Of a stretch of 64,000 nt of DNA, positions 52,740 through 61,303 are shown piece by piece; position 1 is the stretch's first letter, and every line of letters starts with the position of its first letter. A program made the position numbers and the translations under genes. Source of the DNA: an uncultured Hyphomicrobiales bacterium. GTDB lineage: Bacteria; Pseudomonadota; Alphaproteobacteria; Rhizobiales; Rhizobiaceae. The stretch is taken from NCBI GenBank assembly GCA_943908365.1, contig CALTTH010000014.1, forward strand, positions 7,793 to 71,792. The letters run 5' to 3'. The notes beneath the pieces were generated by a model. The model was given only the letters and a program-made list of their open reading frames with translations, searched no databases and had not been told where the DNA came from.

Positions 52740-53891
52740 TTAGAACAGGTCTTGCGGAACGGGAAGACGGTCGTTTCTCGGCGCAGGTCCGAGCTTCGAC
52801 TTCGGTAGGCGCATGGGCCTTGCCCACTCACGTCGTGCTTCCTCCGAGAGAACAAGACCATGGCCGGGCCGATTGGGCGCGTAAGCATAGCCATCGCGAA
52901 TTTCGATCGGCGTTTCCACGAGATGGTCGAAGTTCTGGAAAGAGTATTCAAGCCATTCCACTTCAGGCAGGGCTGCTGCCATATGAATGCCGACTTCCAG
53001 GAATGTGTTGCCGAGGCTGATGGGGATGCCCATTTCGGCAGCGAGCCAGCCGATACGCATGACATCCGTCACCTGACCATGAACATTCAGAAGGTCGGTA
53101 CCGTAGTTCTCGAGAAGGATGCGCTTTCCTGGCATGTCGAGGTACTCGCCACTGTTGATCTGAGTCCAGTTAATGGCGTGGCGTAACGTCCGCAGCCCCT
53201 CAAAGTCATGATGCAAAATCGGGTCTTCGACCCAGAGAAGGTCGTGGCCCGCATCTCGAATGGCTGTCAATTTGACCAGCGCCTCTTTTGAATTCCAGGC
53301 TTCGTTGGGATCGATCATGACCAGCGACCCGGCCGGTACCGATTCCCTCAAAAGCTCCAGTCGTCTCAAGTCCCGCTGAAAGTCTGGGTGGCCGACTTTG
53401 ATCTTGAAAGCTGTATATCCAACGCTGGCCGCATAGGAGAATAGAGCGCGGAAGGCTTCGTCGCTGAGGTGAAAATCAAGTCCGCTTGCATAGGCGCGAA
53501 CGCGGTCTCGTCTGCTGCCAAGAAGCTGGTGAAGCGGTAGGCCCGCTTCTTTTGCTGCAAGGTCCCAAAGAGCAACTTGCAGTGCTTCGTGGAATGGCAA
53601 CGAAAAGGCGCGCTGGGTTCCGCCGCGAGGTCTATTGACGCGATGCACGAGACCTATGGCCTTTTGCCCCTTAATCGTCGGCCAAACTTCGGTTTCGAAG
53701 ACCGTTTCAATCTCTGCCTGATCGGGCAGGGGATAAAACAGCGACTGAATGAACCCCAGTCCGATCTCACCGCTTTTGGAGACCAGTTCGAGGGCGGCGA
53801 CATTGGTGTCGTCGATGCGAACCTGGCTATCGCCAATTACCCTGTCGCGGGCAAACTGAAATCGCGTTATACGGAATTGAGAGATAGACAT
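52740..53891 (-). CDS. Enolase-superfamily enzyme (mandelate racemase / muconate lactonizing type)
   Basis: 383 residues. An N-terminal capping domain is followed by a TIM barrel. Catalytic features: KxK motif in YTAFKIKVGH (about 158-167), metal-binding Asp in SLVMIDPNEAWN, Glu in LLWVEDPI and Glu in QINSGEYLD, with a C-terminal SLGNTFLEVGIHMAAAL. The KxK arrangement is that of racemases and acid-sugar dehydratases. Substrate unknown; the adjacent GntR gene and sugar ABC operon suggest an aldonate or aldarate. It shares its promoter region, with a 12-bp palindrome, with the divergent GntR gene. Start at 53891 is the first ATG, with a weak ribosome site. Confidence 0.85.
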   Translation of the reverse strand: MSISQFRITRFQFARDRVIGDSQVRIDDTNVAALELVSKSGEIGLGFIQSLFYPLPDQAEIETVFETEVWPTIKGQKAIGLVHRVNRPRGGTQRAFSLPFHEALQVALWDLAAKEAGLPLHQLLGSRRDRVRAYASGLDFHLSDEAFRALFSYAASVGYTAFKIKVGHPDFQRDLRRLELLRESVPAGSLVMIDPNEAWNSKEALVKLTAIRDAGHDLLWVEDPILHHDFEGLRTLRHAINWTQINSGEYLDMPGKRILLENYGTDLLNVHGQVTDVMRIGWLAAEMGIPISLGNTFLEVGIHMAAALPEVEWLEYSFQNFDHLVETPIEIRDGYAYAPNRPGHGLVLSEEARREWARPMRLPKSKLGPAPRNDRLPVPQDLF

Positions 53892-53922
53892 GAGGCGCTC
53901 GTTGATCGTTTAATGATATATA

Positions 53923-53934
53923 CTGATCTATCAG
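53923..53934. promoter_or_regulatory. GntR-type operator, site 1
   Basis: CTGATCTATCAG, a near-perfect palindrome (CTGAT-NN-ATCAG) between the divergent enolase-superfamily and GntR genes. The same 12-mer occurs inverted at 54726-54737. Confidence 0.75.
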
Positions 53935-53953
53935 AAGGAAAAATTTTGTCATC

Positions 53954-54652
53954 ATGAAAAACATGCCGGAGCGAAGAACTGCGAGTTCGAATGTAGCGTC
54001 GTCGGGTGCTCCGCGCCTGAGCGATGTCGCTTATGAGCGTATCCTCGAAAGCCTGTTCGAACGAAGGGTGCCGGTGGGGGCGTTCATTTCGCAAAATGAA
54101 TTATGTGCGATCGTGGATGTGCCGGTCGCCCCGCTGCGTGACGCGCTCCGGGTGCTGGAGACGGAAGGCATTCTGACAATCCATCCCCGCTCCGGCATCC
54201 AGTTCATCCGGCCTGGACTTGAATTGACACGATCCACCTATCAGTTCCGATCGATCGTAGAGCGCGCAGCTGTGCGGGTCTTCGCTGAGGAAGGAGATGA
54301 AAACGTCACAAATGCCCTGGAAGTCAGGCATTCCAGGCTGTTGCGCCGTGTCGAACGAGACGGGATAGGGCCGGAGCAAATACAGGAGATGGATGCGCTG
54401 GAAATGGAATTGCATGGGCAAATCATCCAGGCATTGCGCAATCCATTGATCGAGAGCGCGTATCGACGCATGCACAATTATCTCAGATTGCTGCGTCTGG
54501 AACGAAAGGTCACGCCACCCATCATGACCCGAACGCTCAAGGAGCATCTCGATATTCTAGAGGCTTGCGGCACGAGAAATCCAGACGCTGCTGAGAAAGC
54601 TCTTTATGCCCATTTCCAGGCAGCCATGCAGCGTAACCTCGGCTTGGTCTGA
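53954..54652 (+). CDS. GntR-family regulator (FCD/FadR-type)
   Basis: 232 residues. N-terminal winged HTH (about 17-80) with LSDVAYERILESLFERRVPV and VAPLRDALRVLETEGILTIH. The C-terminal all-helical FCD ligand domain (about 90-225) contains EMELHGQIIQALRNPLIESA and HLDILEACGTRNPDAAEKAL, with the Asp/His pattern that binds a metal and acidic sugar ligands. It lies between two copies of CTGATCTATCAG, one before the enolase-type gene and one before the ABC operon, so it probably represses both and itself. First ATG 53954; a second at 53963 is possible. Confidence 0.87.
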   Translation: MKNMPERRTASSNVASSGAPRLSDVAYERILESLFERRVPVGAFISQNELCAIVDVPVAPLRDALRVLETEGILTIHPRSGIQFIRPGLELTRSTYQFRSIVERAAVRVFAEEGDENVTNALEVRHSRLLRRVERDGIGPEQIQEMDALEMELHGQIIQALRNPLIESAYRRMHNYLRLLRLERKVTPPIMTRTLKEHLDILEACGTRNPDAAEKALYAHFQAAMQRNLGLV

Positions 54653-54725
54653 TCTGCAGTCGCGAAATAAGGGCGGTTGGGGACTGTCCCGTGTTGCTTA
54701 CCTAAAAGAAGGATGCTAGGTTCCA

Positions 54726-54737
54726 CTGATAGATCAG
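54726..54737. promoter_or_regulatory. GntR-type operator, site 2
   Basis: CTGATAGATCAG, the reverse complement of the 53923-53934 site, 31 bp before the ABC binding-protein start. Its position suggests repression by overlap with the promoter. Confidence 0.75.
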
Positions 54738-54767
54738 AAAGGGAGTCTGATCTTTTGGGAGGTTTTC

Positions 54768-56006
54768 ATGCAACTTAGCAAACGCGAATTCTTGGCCGCG
54801 AGCGCGGCGCTGGCCCTGGCAGCTGGCCTACGTAACGCCAACGCCGCCACATCCATCAGCTACTGGCATCATTTCGCCAGTCAGTCGGAGATGGCAGGGC
54901 TCGCCAAAATCATTCAACTTTTTGCAGCAGCGCATCCGGATGTGTCGGTCACGCAGGAGAACATCCCCAATTCCGAATACATGGCGAAAGTGTCTTCGGC
55001 GGTCGTTGCTGGCGGTCGCCCGGACACCGGCATGGTGATCGCCGAACGGATTGCCGACTTGACGGCAATGGACGCACTCGTCGATATTTCCGATCGCGTC
55101 AGCACGTGGGATGGTAAAGCCAATCTCCCGGAAAACCGCTGGGCGGGCATGTCGCATGATGGCGCGATTTATGCGGTTCCGGCCTATGCATTTGTTGACT
55201 GGATGTATTACCGCAAGGACTATTTCGAGGAGGCGGGCATTGCCGGTCCTCCGAAGACCTTCGAGGAATTTCTGACGGTTAGCCGCAAGCTGACGGACCC
55301 TTCCAAGAACCGCTATGCATTCGGTATGCGCGGTGGTGCGGGTGCGTTCAAATACGTCATCGACGTGATGGAGGCCTTCGGCTCGCCGATCGTCAAGGAC
55401 GGTCAGGCAGCCATCGACAAGCCGGCTGCCGTGGAGGCAATCACCTTCTACGCCGATCTGTTCCGTAAGGAAAAAGTCGCGCCGCCAAGTGCGCCGAACG
55501 ATAGCTACCGCCAGATCATGGAAGGTTTTAGAACCGGTCAGACGGCGATGATCTGGCATCATACAGGCTCGCTGATCGAGATTTCGGCTGCCCTTAAGCC
55601 CGGCGTTCAGTTCAGCACCGCGCCCATGCCAGCGGGGCCAAAGGCGCACATTGCGCGCGTAGCCTATGCTGGCAACGGCATCTTCAAGGAAGACAATATC
55701 GAGGCGGCATGGAAGTGGATCAGCTTTTGGGGGCAAGCTGATGCTGCGATCGCCCTTCTCGAGGCGACCGGCTACTTCCCCGCATCCACAGCAGCGTTGA
55801 AGGATGAGCGGATAACCGGCAATCCAATCTATGCTGCGGCAACTCAGACGCTTGAATTCGGCCGTTTGCCGAACAGCTTTGTGGGTGCGGCGGGATGGTC
55901 GGAGAATGTTGTCAATCCGACGTTCCAAGCGGTTCTGACGGGGCAATTGAAGCCGGATCAGGCTGTCGATCGCATGATAGAAGGGCTTGAAGCCGCCCTT
56001 CGCTAA
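54768..56006 (+). CDS. Sugar ABC transporter binding protein (family 1)
   Basis: 412 residues. The N-terminal signal KREFLAASAALALAAGLRNA resembles a Tat-like leader but with a single arginine. The mature protein starts SISYWHHFASQSEMAGLAKI, typical of CUT1 binding proteins, and later contains YAVPAYAFVDWMYYRKDYFE and AYAGNGIFKEDNIEAAWKWI. ATG 54768 has GGGAGG eight bases upstream. First gene of a four-gene importer operon (SBP, two permeases, ATPase); a perfect hairpin follows it. Ligand unknown, probably an acidic or oligomeric sugar in view of the neighbouring dehydratase-like enzymes. Confidence 0.88.
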   Translation: MQLSKREFLAASAALALAAGLRNANAATSISYWHHFASQSEMAGLAKIIQLFAAAHPDVSVTQENIPNSEYMAKVSSAVVAGGRPDTGMVIAERIADLTAMDALVDISDRVSTWDGKANLPENRWAGMSHDGAIYAVPAYAFVDWMYYRKDYFEEAGIAGPPKTFEEFLTVSRKLTDPSKNRYAFGMRGGAGAFKYVIDVMEAFGSPIVKDGQAAIDKPAAVEAITFYADLFRKEKVAPPSAPNDSYRQIMEGFRTGQTAMIWHHTGSLIEISAALKPGVQFSTAPMPAGPKAHIARVAYAGNGIFKEDNIEAAWKWISFWGQADAAIALLEATGYFPASTAALKDERITGNPIYAAATQTLEFGRLPNSFVGAAGWSENVVNPTFQAVLTGQLKPDQAVDRMIEGLEAALR

Positions 56007-56016
56007 TCGCCTTCAG

Positions 56017-56042
56017 GCGCGGTACGGTGAAGCGTACCGCGC
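56017..56042 (+). other. Hairpin after the second sugar SBP gene
   Basis: Perfect 10-bp inverted repeat GCGCGGTACG / CGTACCGCGC (56017-56026, 56033-56042), 6-base loop, no T tract. It begins 10 bases after the SBP stop and ends 27 bases before the permease start. Likely stabilises the SBP message or limits read-through. Confidence 0.72.
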
Positions 56043-56069
56043 GCCAAGCAGGGACGGCGTCCAAGCCGC

Positions 56070-56993
56070 ATGTTCATGACCTCACATTCAAGACGCCCGT
56101 TTCTCAGCAGCCTCGGAGAAATCTCGGAGACGCGATACTGGGTGTATCTTCTTCTTCTGCCGAGCCTTCTGTTACTCTTTCTCGTCGTCGCCTATCCGAC
56201 GATTTATGGCTTCTTCATCAGTGTGCGCGAGATGCGTCTGACACGACCAGGCCTCAACGGCTGGGTGGGGATGAAGCACTATACTGCGATGATGTCGGAC
56301 CGCGTTTTCTGGATTTCGCTGAAGAATACGGCGATCTGGGTGGTCGCAGCGGTGACCATCGAAATGGCGCTGGGCTTCATTGCGGCCCTCGCGTTGAACC
56401 GCAACCTGCCGGGAACGAAGATTTTCGGCATCCTCATTCTTCTTCCCTATTTTCTTCCCAATGTTGTTGCCGGACATATGTGGGCACTGCTTCTCGACCC
56501 GCGTCTTGGCGTCATCAACGATATTCTGGTCCGGCTCGGTATCCTGAGCACCTACAAGGCGTGGTTTGCAGATCCGAATACCGCATTGGCCGCAACGATC
56601 CTCGTCGAGGCCTGGCATGGTTTCCCGTTCTTCGCGCTTCTCTTTCTTGCCGGCCTCAAAGGTATTCCGGAAGACTTATACAAGGCAGCCGCAGTGGACG
56701 GCGCTGGCGCTTTTACCAAGTTCAGATTGATCACCGTGCCGATGCTGAAAACGGTCATCACAGCTGCCGTGATTCTGCGTGTCATCAGCCTCGTGAACTC
56801 GCCTGATCTTCTGCTGGTTCTGACCGGCGGAGGGCCCGGCAACTCCACGCAAGTCCTTTCGCTCTACGCTTTCCAGACAGCGTATCGCGACTTCAATTTT
56901 GGCTATGCGGGTGCTCTGTCCGTGGTGATGTTCTTCATCCTCATGGTCTTTGCGATGATTTACATCCGCCTGGCGCGCATCACGAAGGAATGA
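56070..56993 (+). CDS. Sugar ABC transporter permease (MalF type)
   Basis: 307 residues, CUT1 permease with six core helices (first: YWVYLLLLPSLLLLFLVVAY). The EAA loop is KGIPEDLYKAAAVDGAGAFT (about 202-221) and the conserved loop is LTGGGPGNSTQVLSLYAFQT. Start taken at 56070; ATG 56076 is equally possible and no strong ribosome site is present, which fits coupling through the SBP hairpin region. Overlaps nothing; the next permease begins four bases downstream. Confidence 0.9.
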   Translation: MFMTSHSRRPFLSSLGEISETRYWVYLLLLPSLLLLFLVVAYPTIYGFFISVREMRLTRPGLNGWVGMKHYTAMMSDRVFWISLKNTAIWVVAAVTIEMALGFIAALALNRNLPGTKIFGILILLPYFLPNVVAGHMWALLLDPRLGVINDILVRLGILSTYKAWFADPNTALAATILVEAWHGFPFFALLFLAGLKGIPEDLYKAAAVDGAGAFTKFRLITVPMLKTVITAAVILRVISLVNSPDLLLVLTGGGPGNSTQVLSLYAFQTAYRDFNFGYAGALSVVMFFILMVFAMIYIRLARITKE

Positions 56994-56996
56994 GCG

Positions 56997-57842
56997 ATGT
57001 TTAAAAGCAAACGCCAAAGGCGCATGGCGGGCGACATTCTGACCTATGTCGTTCTGTTTACCCTGGCAGGGTTTTGTCTTGGGCCGATGGTCTGGATGTT
57101 TCTGACGTCTCTGAAGCCGGAGGCCGATATCGTTACCTCTGAGATGCAGTATGTTCCTCGGCACGTCACATTCGAAAACTACGTGGCGATCTGGACCCAG
57201 TCGAATTTTCCAGTGCTGATTACCAACAGCTTGATCGTCACCACCATCACGGTGGCGATCTGTGTCGCGGCGGGAACGCTCGCGGCCTATGCCTTCGCGC
57301 GCCTCACCTTCAGCGGGCGCAACAACATCATGCAGGGATATCTGCTGGTCCGCATGTTTCCCGCAGTGATGATGATCATTCCACTTTACGTCATGATGAG
57401 GACGGTGGGATTGGTCGATAGCAGGTTTGGCCTGGCGCTGGCCTATACAAGCTTCCTGCTGCCGCTGTTCGTCTGGATGCTGAAAGGCTTCTTCGATGCC
57501 GCGCCCAAGGAGCTTGAAAGCGCAGCGCGTATCGATGGATCGACCCGTCTTGGCGCCATGGTCCGCATCGTTCTGCCGCTGGCGCGAAACGGTCTTGTCG
57601 CAAGCTCTGTCTTCATCGCCATCGCTGCGTGGAATGAATTCATCTTCGCGTTGATGCTGACCACGGGGCAGGGGTCTCGAACCTGGCCTGTCGGCCTTCA
57701 ATTGATGGTCGGGGAATTCCAGTTGCCCTGGGGCGTTCTGGCAGCAGGCGGCATTCTCAGCATTCTTCCCGTCATGCTCCTCTTTGCAATCGTTCAGCGC
57801 GCAATGGTTCAAGGCCTGACGGCCGGGGCGATCAAGGGCTAA
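56997..57842 (+). CDS. Sugar ABC transporter permease (MalG type)
   Basis: 281 residues, six membrane helices. N-terminal anchor DILTYVVLFTLAGFCLGPMV, EAA loop FDAAPKELESAARIDGSTRL (about 164-183), and C-terminal VQRAMVQGLTAGAIKG. Ribosome site GGAATGAGCG overlaps the end of the previous gene. Partner of the preceding MalF-type permease; it feeds the same unidentified sugar system. Confidence 0.91.
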   Translation: MFKSKRQRRMAGDILTYVVLFTLAGFCLGPMVWMFLTSLKPEADIVTSEMQYVPRHVTFENYVAIWTQSNFPVLITNSLIVTTITVAICVAAGTLAAYAFARLTFSGRNNIMQGYLLVRMFPAVMMIIPLYVMMRTVGLVDSRFGLALAYTSFLLPLFVWMLKGFFDAAPKELESAARIDGSTRLGAMVRIVLPLARNGLVASSVFIAIAAWNEFIFALMLTTGQGSRTWPVGLQLMVGEFQLPWGVLAAGGILSILPVMLLFAIVQRAMVQGLTAGAIKG

Positions 57843-57854
57843 AGGAACCGTTTC

Positions 57855-58937
57855 ATGGCAACACTTTCCCTCAACAACGTCCGCAAATCCTACGGTGCAC
57901 TCGACGTCCTGCATGGCATAGATATCGAGCTGGAGGATGGCGGATTTCTGGTGCTTCTCGGCCCGTCCGGCTGCGGCAAATCCACCTTGCTCAACATCAT
58001 TGCCGGACTTGACGAAACCTCCAGCGGTGACATCTCCATAGGCGGGCAGTCAGTCTCCGACCTGCCGCCGAAGGACCGTAACATCGCTATGGTCTTCCAG
58101 TCCTATGCGCTTTATCCGACCATGTCGGTGGAGCGGAATATCGGCTTTGGTCTGGAGATGCGCGGAACGCCGGCAGATCAGCGCCGTGAAGCTGTGAAAC
58201 GTGCGGCAGAGATGCTCCAGGTCAGCCACCTCCTTGACCGCAAGCCCGCCAATCTCTCAGGCGGTCAGCGCCAACGCGTAGCGATGGGCCGCGCTATCGT
58301 CCGCGATCCGGATTTGTTCCTGTTCGACGAGCCGCTCTCCAACCTCGATGCAAAGCTTAGGGTCGAGATGAGAACCGAAATCAAACGGCTTCATGAGCGA
58401 TTGGGAACGAGCATCGTCTACGTGACCCACGACCAGATCGAAGCCATGACCCTCGCGACAAAGGTGGCGGTCATGAAAGGTGGGCATATCCAGCAACTGG
58501 CAGATCCACGTACGATCTATGAGCGCCCTGCCAATATGTTCGTTGCTGGGTTTATTGGCTCGCCAGCTATGAACTTCATCAATGGTCGCCTGGCAAAGCA
58601 TGGCTCAGGCTGGCGGTTCGAGGCAGAAGGCGTTGCGCTTGATTTGGGTCCCACCGATAGCGATTGGTCTGAGAAAGACGTCATTCTCGGTGTGCGACCC
58701 GAAGAGTTCAAGATTGCGCGCGGCGATGAGCCGGCACCATTCTCCGGCAGGATCGATGTGGTGGAACCGACAGGACCGGATACAATGCTGACCGCCCTGA
58801 TCGGTGATCAGACGGTCGTTGCACGTGTAGAGCCGCGCTTTTCAGGCAAGCGAGGAGACGGCGTCCGCTTTGTTGTCGATGTCGCGAGTCTCAATCTCTT
58901 CGATCCGAAGACCCAACTGAGACTGGATTGGCGATGA
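57855..58937 (+). CDS. Sugar ABC transporter ATPase (MalK/UgpC type)
   Basis: 360 residues. Walker A GPSGCGKSTLLNI (about 36-48), Q-loop MVFQSYALYPTMSV, signature NLSGGQRQRVAMGRAI, Walker B DLFLFDEPLSNLD, H-loop IYVTHDQIEAMTL, and a C-terminal regulatory region with VILGVRPEEFKIA. It closes the four-gene importer operon with a 12-bp gap. It is similar in layout to SmoE but clearly distinct in its C-terminal domain. No intrinsic terminator is obvious in the 238 bp that follow, which contain no gene. Confidence 0.92.
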   Translation: MATLSLNNVRKSYGALDVLHGIDIELEDGGFLVLLGPSGCGKSTLLNIIAGLDETSSGDISIGGQSVSDLPPKDRNIAMVFQSYALYPTMSVERNIGFGLEMRGTPADQRREAVKRAAEMLQVSHLLDRKPANLSGGQRQRVAMGRAIVRDPDLFLFDEPLSNLDAKLRVEMRTEIKRLHERLGTSIVYVTHDQIEAMTLATKVAVMKGGHIQQLADPRTIYERPANMFVAGFIGSPAMNFINGRLAKHGSGWRFEAEGVALDLGPTDSDWSEKDVILGVRPEEFKIARGDEPAPFSGRIDVVEPTGPDTMLTALIGDQTVVARVEPRFSGKRGDGVRFVVDVASLNLFDPKTQLRLDWR

Positions 58938-59175
58938 TGTCCTTTCACAGCCGTCTACAGCGACTTGGTGATTAACCAAAACGCTTTTTGAAGGCATTGG
59001 CGATATACTGGCTGGAATTGAAGCTGCACCTCGGTGAAATGTGGGTCACACTATTGCGCGGGAGTTCTGATAGCATGCCATCATTGCGGCGCGTGCCAAG
59101 CATTCCGAACCGGTTGGGAAAGCAAGAAGCAATCGTCGCTCAAGTAGAATGAGGGCGCCTCTATCCCCTTCCATC

Positions 59176-59928
59176 TCACCTGAAAATCGGTTCGATGCTG
59201 CAATCTAGAAGCCGAGGGTCGATGCCTGCCTCCATCTCGGCGAACATTGAATCAACGAAACCGATCAGCGTGTCGGTGGCGGAAAGAGCCGTCTCCAGAT
59301 GTCGATTGGTGACTGCATTCAGCACCGATAGATGACAGTCGATGGTGGTTGAAAGATCGGCCCTTCCGCCCGTCGCCGTGTGATGAATAAAACCGATGCG
59401 GCGATAGAGCGTGTGGAGCGGTCGCAATGTGTGCTCAAGAAACGGTTCACTCGCAGCAGCGAGCAAAAGCTGATCGATCCGCCGATCCAGTAGATTGAAA
59501 TCGTTAAGCGTCATCTCATCGCGGCGCTCGCGTAAAGCACGTTCGATACGAAGCATCTGGTTGCGGTGGGAAAGACTGGCACGGTCGATCGCAAGCCTTA
59601 CGACAAAGCGCTCCATGTCGCGACGCAGCTTTAGAAGCAGGCGTTCTCGAGCAAGATCTATGGGTGTTACCCTGAGACCGTGACGAGGCACAACCGTCAG
59701 AAGCGTATCGGTTGCCAATCGACTGACAGCGTTGTGAACGGGCGTTCGTCCCAAACCGGTCGAAATCTGCAATTCCTGCAATGTCAGTTGCTGGCCTGGC
59801 CTCAATTCGCAATTGATCAGTAGTGCCTCGATCCTCTCATAGGCCAGTTCGAAGAAATTGATCCGGTTGGTCCGCTTCGGCTTCGTGTCTTCTGTGACGA
59901 GAGAGGGCTTTGTTTTTTTCTGCGCCAT
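59176..59928 (-). CDS. GntR-family regulator (FCD-type), second
   Basis: 250 residues from ATG 59928, which has GGAGGAAA immediately upstream; the longer in-frame ATG at 59964 has none. A lysine/threonine-rich N-terminal tail of about 25 residues precedes the winged HTH (about 25-90: FELAYERIEALLINCELRPG, TGLGRTPVHNAVSRLATDTL). The FCD domain follows (RLLLKLRRDMERFVVRLAID, DCHLSVLNAVTNRHLETALS). It is divergent from the enolase-type dehydratase operon at 60091. The 162-bp gap holds an AAATATC/GATATTT inverted pair that may be its operator. Effector unknown. Confidence 0.83.
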   Translation of the reverse strand: MAQKKTKPSLVTEDTKPKRTNRINFFELAYERIEALLINCELRPGQQLTLQELQISTGLGRTPVHNAVSRLATDTLLTVVPRHGLRVTPIDLARERLLLKLRRDMERFVVRLAIDRASLSHRNQMLRIERALRERRDEMTLNDFNLLDRRIDQLLLAAASEPFLEHTLRPLHTLYRRIGFIHHTATGGRADLSTTIDCHLSVLNAVTNRHLETALSATDTLIGFVDSMFAEMEAGIDPRLLDCSIEPIFR

Positions 59929-59953
59929 TTCCGTTTCCTCCAGCCGAGGCGAT

Positions 59954-59995
59954 AAATATCTCACACTCTTTGGTTTTAAACATGTTGTGATATTT
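59954..59995. promoter_or_regulatory. AAATATC inverted repeat in a divergent promoter region
   Basis: AAATATC (59954-59960) and GATATTT (59989-59995) face each other, 28 bases apart, between the GntR and dehydratase genes. Only 7-bp AT-rich arms, so it is a weak candidate for GntR half-sites. Confidence 0.3.
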
Positions 59996-60090
59996 TACCA
60001 GTGGCATTACAAATGTCGGTCAGACGCGGCCTGGAGGGCAGCCATGGCATCCTGCTGATGATCGTGGACCGATGTCGTCGGGAGGAATAC

Positions 60091-61293
60091 ATGAAGATTA
60101 CGTCTATCGAAACACTACGAACGGAAGAGTTTGCTAATGTTCTTTGGGTCCGCGTCCATACCGATGCCGGACTGATCGGTCTAGGCGAAACTTTTTACGG
60201 CGCGGGCTCGGTCGAGGCGCATATTCACGACGTGCTTGCAGGCCGACTGTTGGGGCGTGACCCACTGCGGATCGAGGCCCACGCGCGCGAGCTCGTGAAT
60301 CTGCCGATGGCGCAGGCGTCGACCGGTGCGGAGTATCGTGCTGCCTCGGCGATCGACCTTGCGCTATGGGATATCTTCGGGAAGCTGTGCGACCAGCCGG
60401 TCCACCAGATGTTGGGTGGCCTCTGCCATGATCGCATCCCTGTCTACAATACCTGCGCGGGTTACGGCTATGTGCGTTCCAACAAGATCAAGCCGGTCGA
60501 TACCTGGAATTTCCGCGACAATTCAGAGGGTCCGTATGAAGTCCTCAAGGGCTTCATGACGAATGCGGGGGCGCTCGCAGAAAATCTACTGGAGCAGGGT
60601 ATTTCGGCGATGAAGATCTGGCCTTTCGATCCAGCCGCGATCGAGAATGACGGACGCTATATTACGGCCGAGCAGTTGCGCGCCGCCATCAAGCCATTCG
60701 AGCAGGTCCGCAAGCAGGTCGGCGACCGGATGCAGATCATGGTGGAGTTTCATAGTCTATGGAACCTGCCGACCATCAAGAAGATCGCCCGTGAATTGGA
60801 AGCCTTCGACCCGACGTGGTACGAAGATCCGATCCGGATGAATTCGGTCTCGGCGCTCTCGGAGCTTGCGGCGTCGACGAGCGTTCCGATCTGTGCTTCC
60901 GAAACACTCGGTTCGCGCTTTCCGTACAAGGATATGCTGGAGTCAGGCGCCATCGGCATCGTCATGACCGATCTGGTCTGGACTGGCGGTCTGACCGAAG
61001 GCCGCAAGATAGCCTCACTGGCGGATACCTACCACCGCCCTTACGCCCCGCATGACTGCACGGGGCCGGTTGCGTATGCGGCCGCCGTTCACTCATCCTT
61101 CTCGCAGACGAACACGATGATCCAGGAATCGGTTCGCGCATTTTATACTGGTTGGTATAAAGAACTTGTCACCCACGTCCCTGTGATCGAAAACGGCTTT
61201 GTCCTGCCCATGGAGGGGCCGGGCCTTGGCACAGAACTGCTGCCGCAGGTTTTCGAACGCTTGGACCTTACGGTTCGCCGAAGCACGCTTTGA
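60091..61293 (+). CDS. Enolase-superfamily acid-sugar dehydratase-like enzyme
   Basis: 400 residues from ATG 60091 with GGGAGGA five to eleven bases upstream; a 30-residue longer in-frame start lacks support. The capping domain is about 1-120. Barrel motifs: Lys in ISAMKIWPFD (about 170-179), Glu/His in IMVEFHSLWN, Glu in WYEDPIR, Glu in ICASETLGSRF, and a His in RPYAPHDCTGP. This set resembles the galactonate/mannonate dehydratase-like branch (MR/MLE superfamily) rather than muconate cycloisomerases. Adjacent gluconate 5-dehydrogenase-like SDR and the MFS gene suggest aldonate catabolism. Exact substrate cannot be read from sequence. Confidence 0.83.
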   Translation: MKITSIETLRTEEFANVLWVRVHTDAGLIGLGETFYGAGSVEAHIHDVLAGRLLGRDPLRIEAHARELVNLPMAQASTGAEYRAASAIDLALWDIFGKLCDQPVHQMLGGLCHDRIPVYNTCAGYGYVRSNKIKPVDTWNFRDNSEGPYEVLKGFMTNAGALAENLLEQGISAMKIWPFDPAAIENDGRYITAEQLRAAIKPFEQVRKQVGDRMQIMVEFHSLWNLPTIKKIARELEAFDPTWYEDPIRMNSVSALSELAASTSVPICASETLGSRFPYKDMLESGAIGIVMTDLVWTGGLTEGRKIASLADTYHRPYAPHDCTGPVAYAAAVHSSFSQTNTMIQESVRAFYTGWYKELVTHVPVIENGFVLPMEGPGLGTELLPQVFERLDLTVRRSTL

Positions 61294-61303
61294 GGAGGAA
61301 ACG

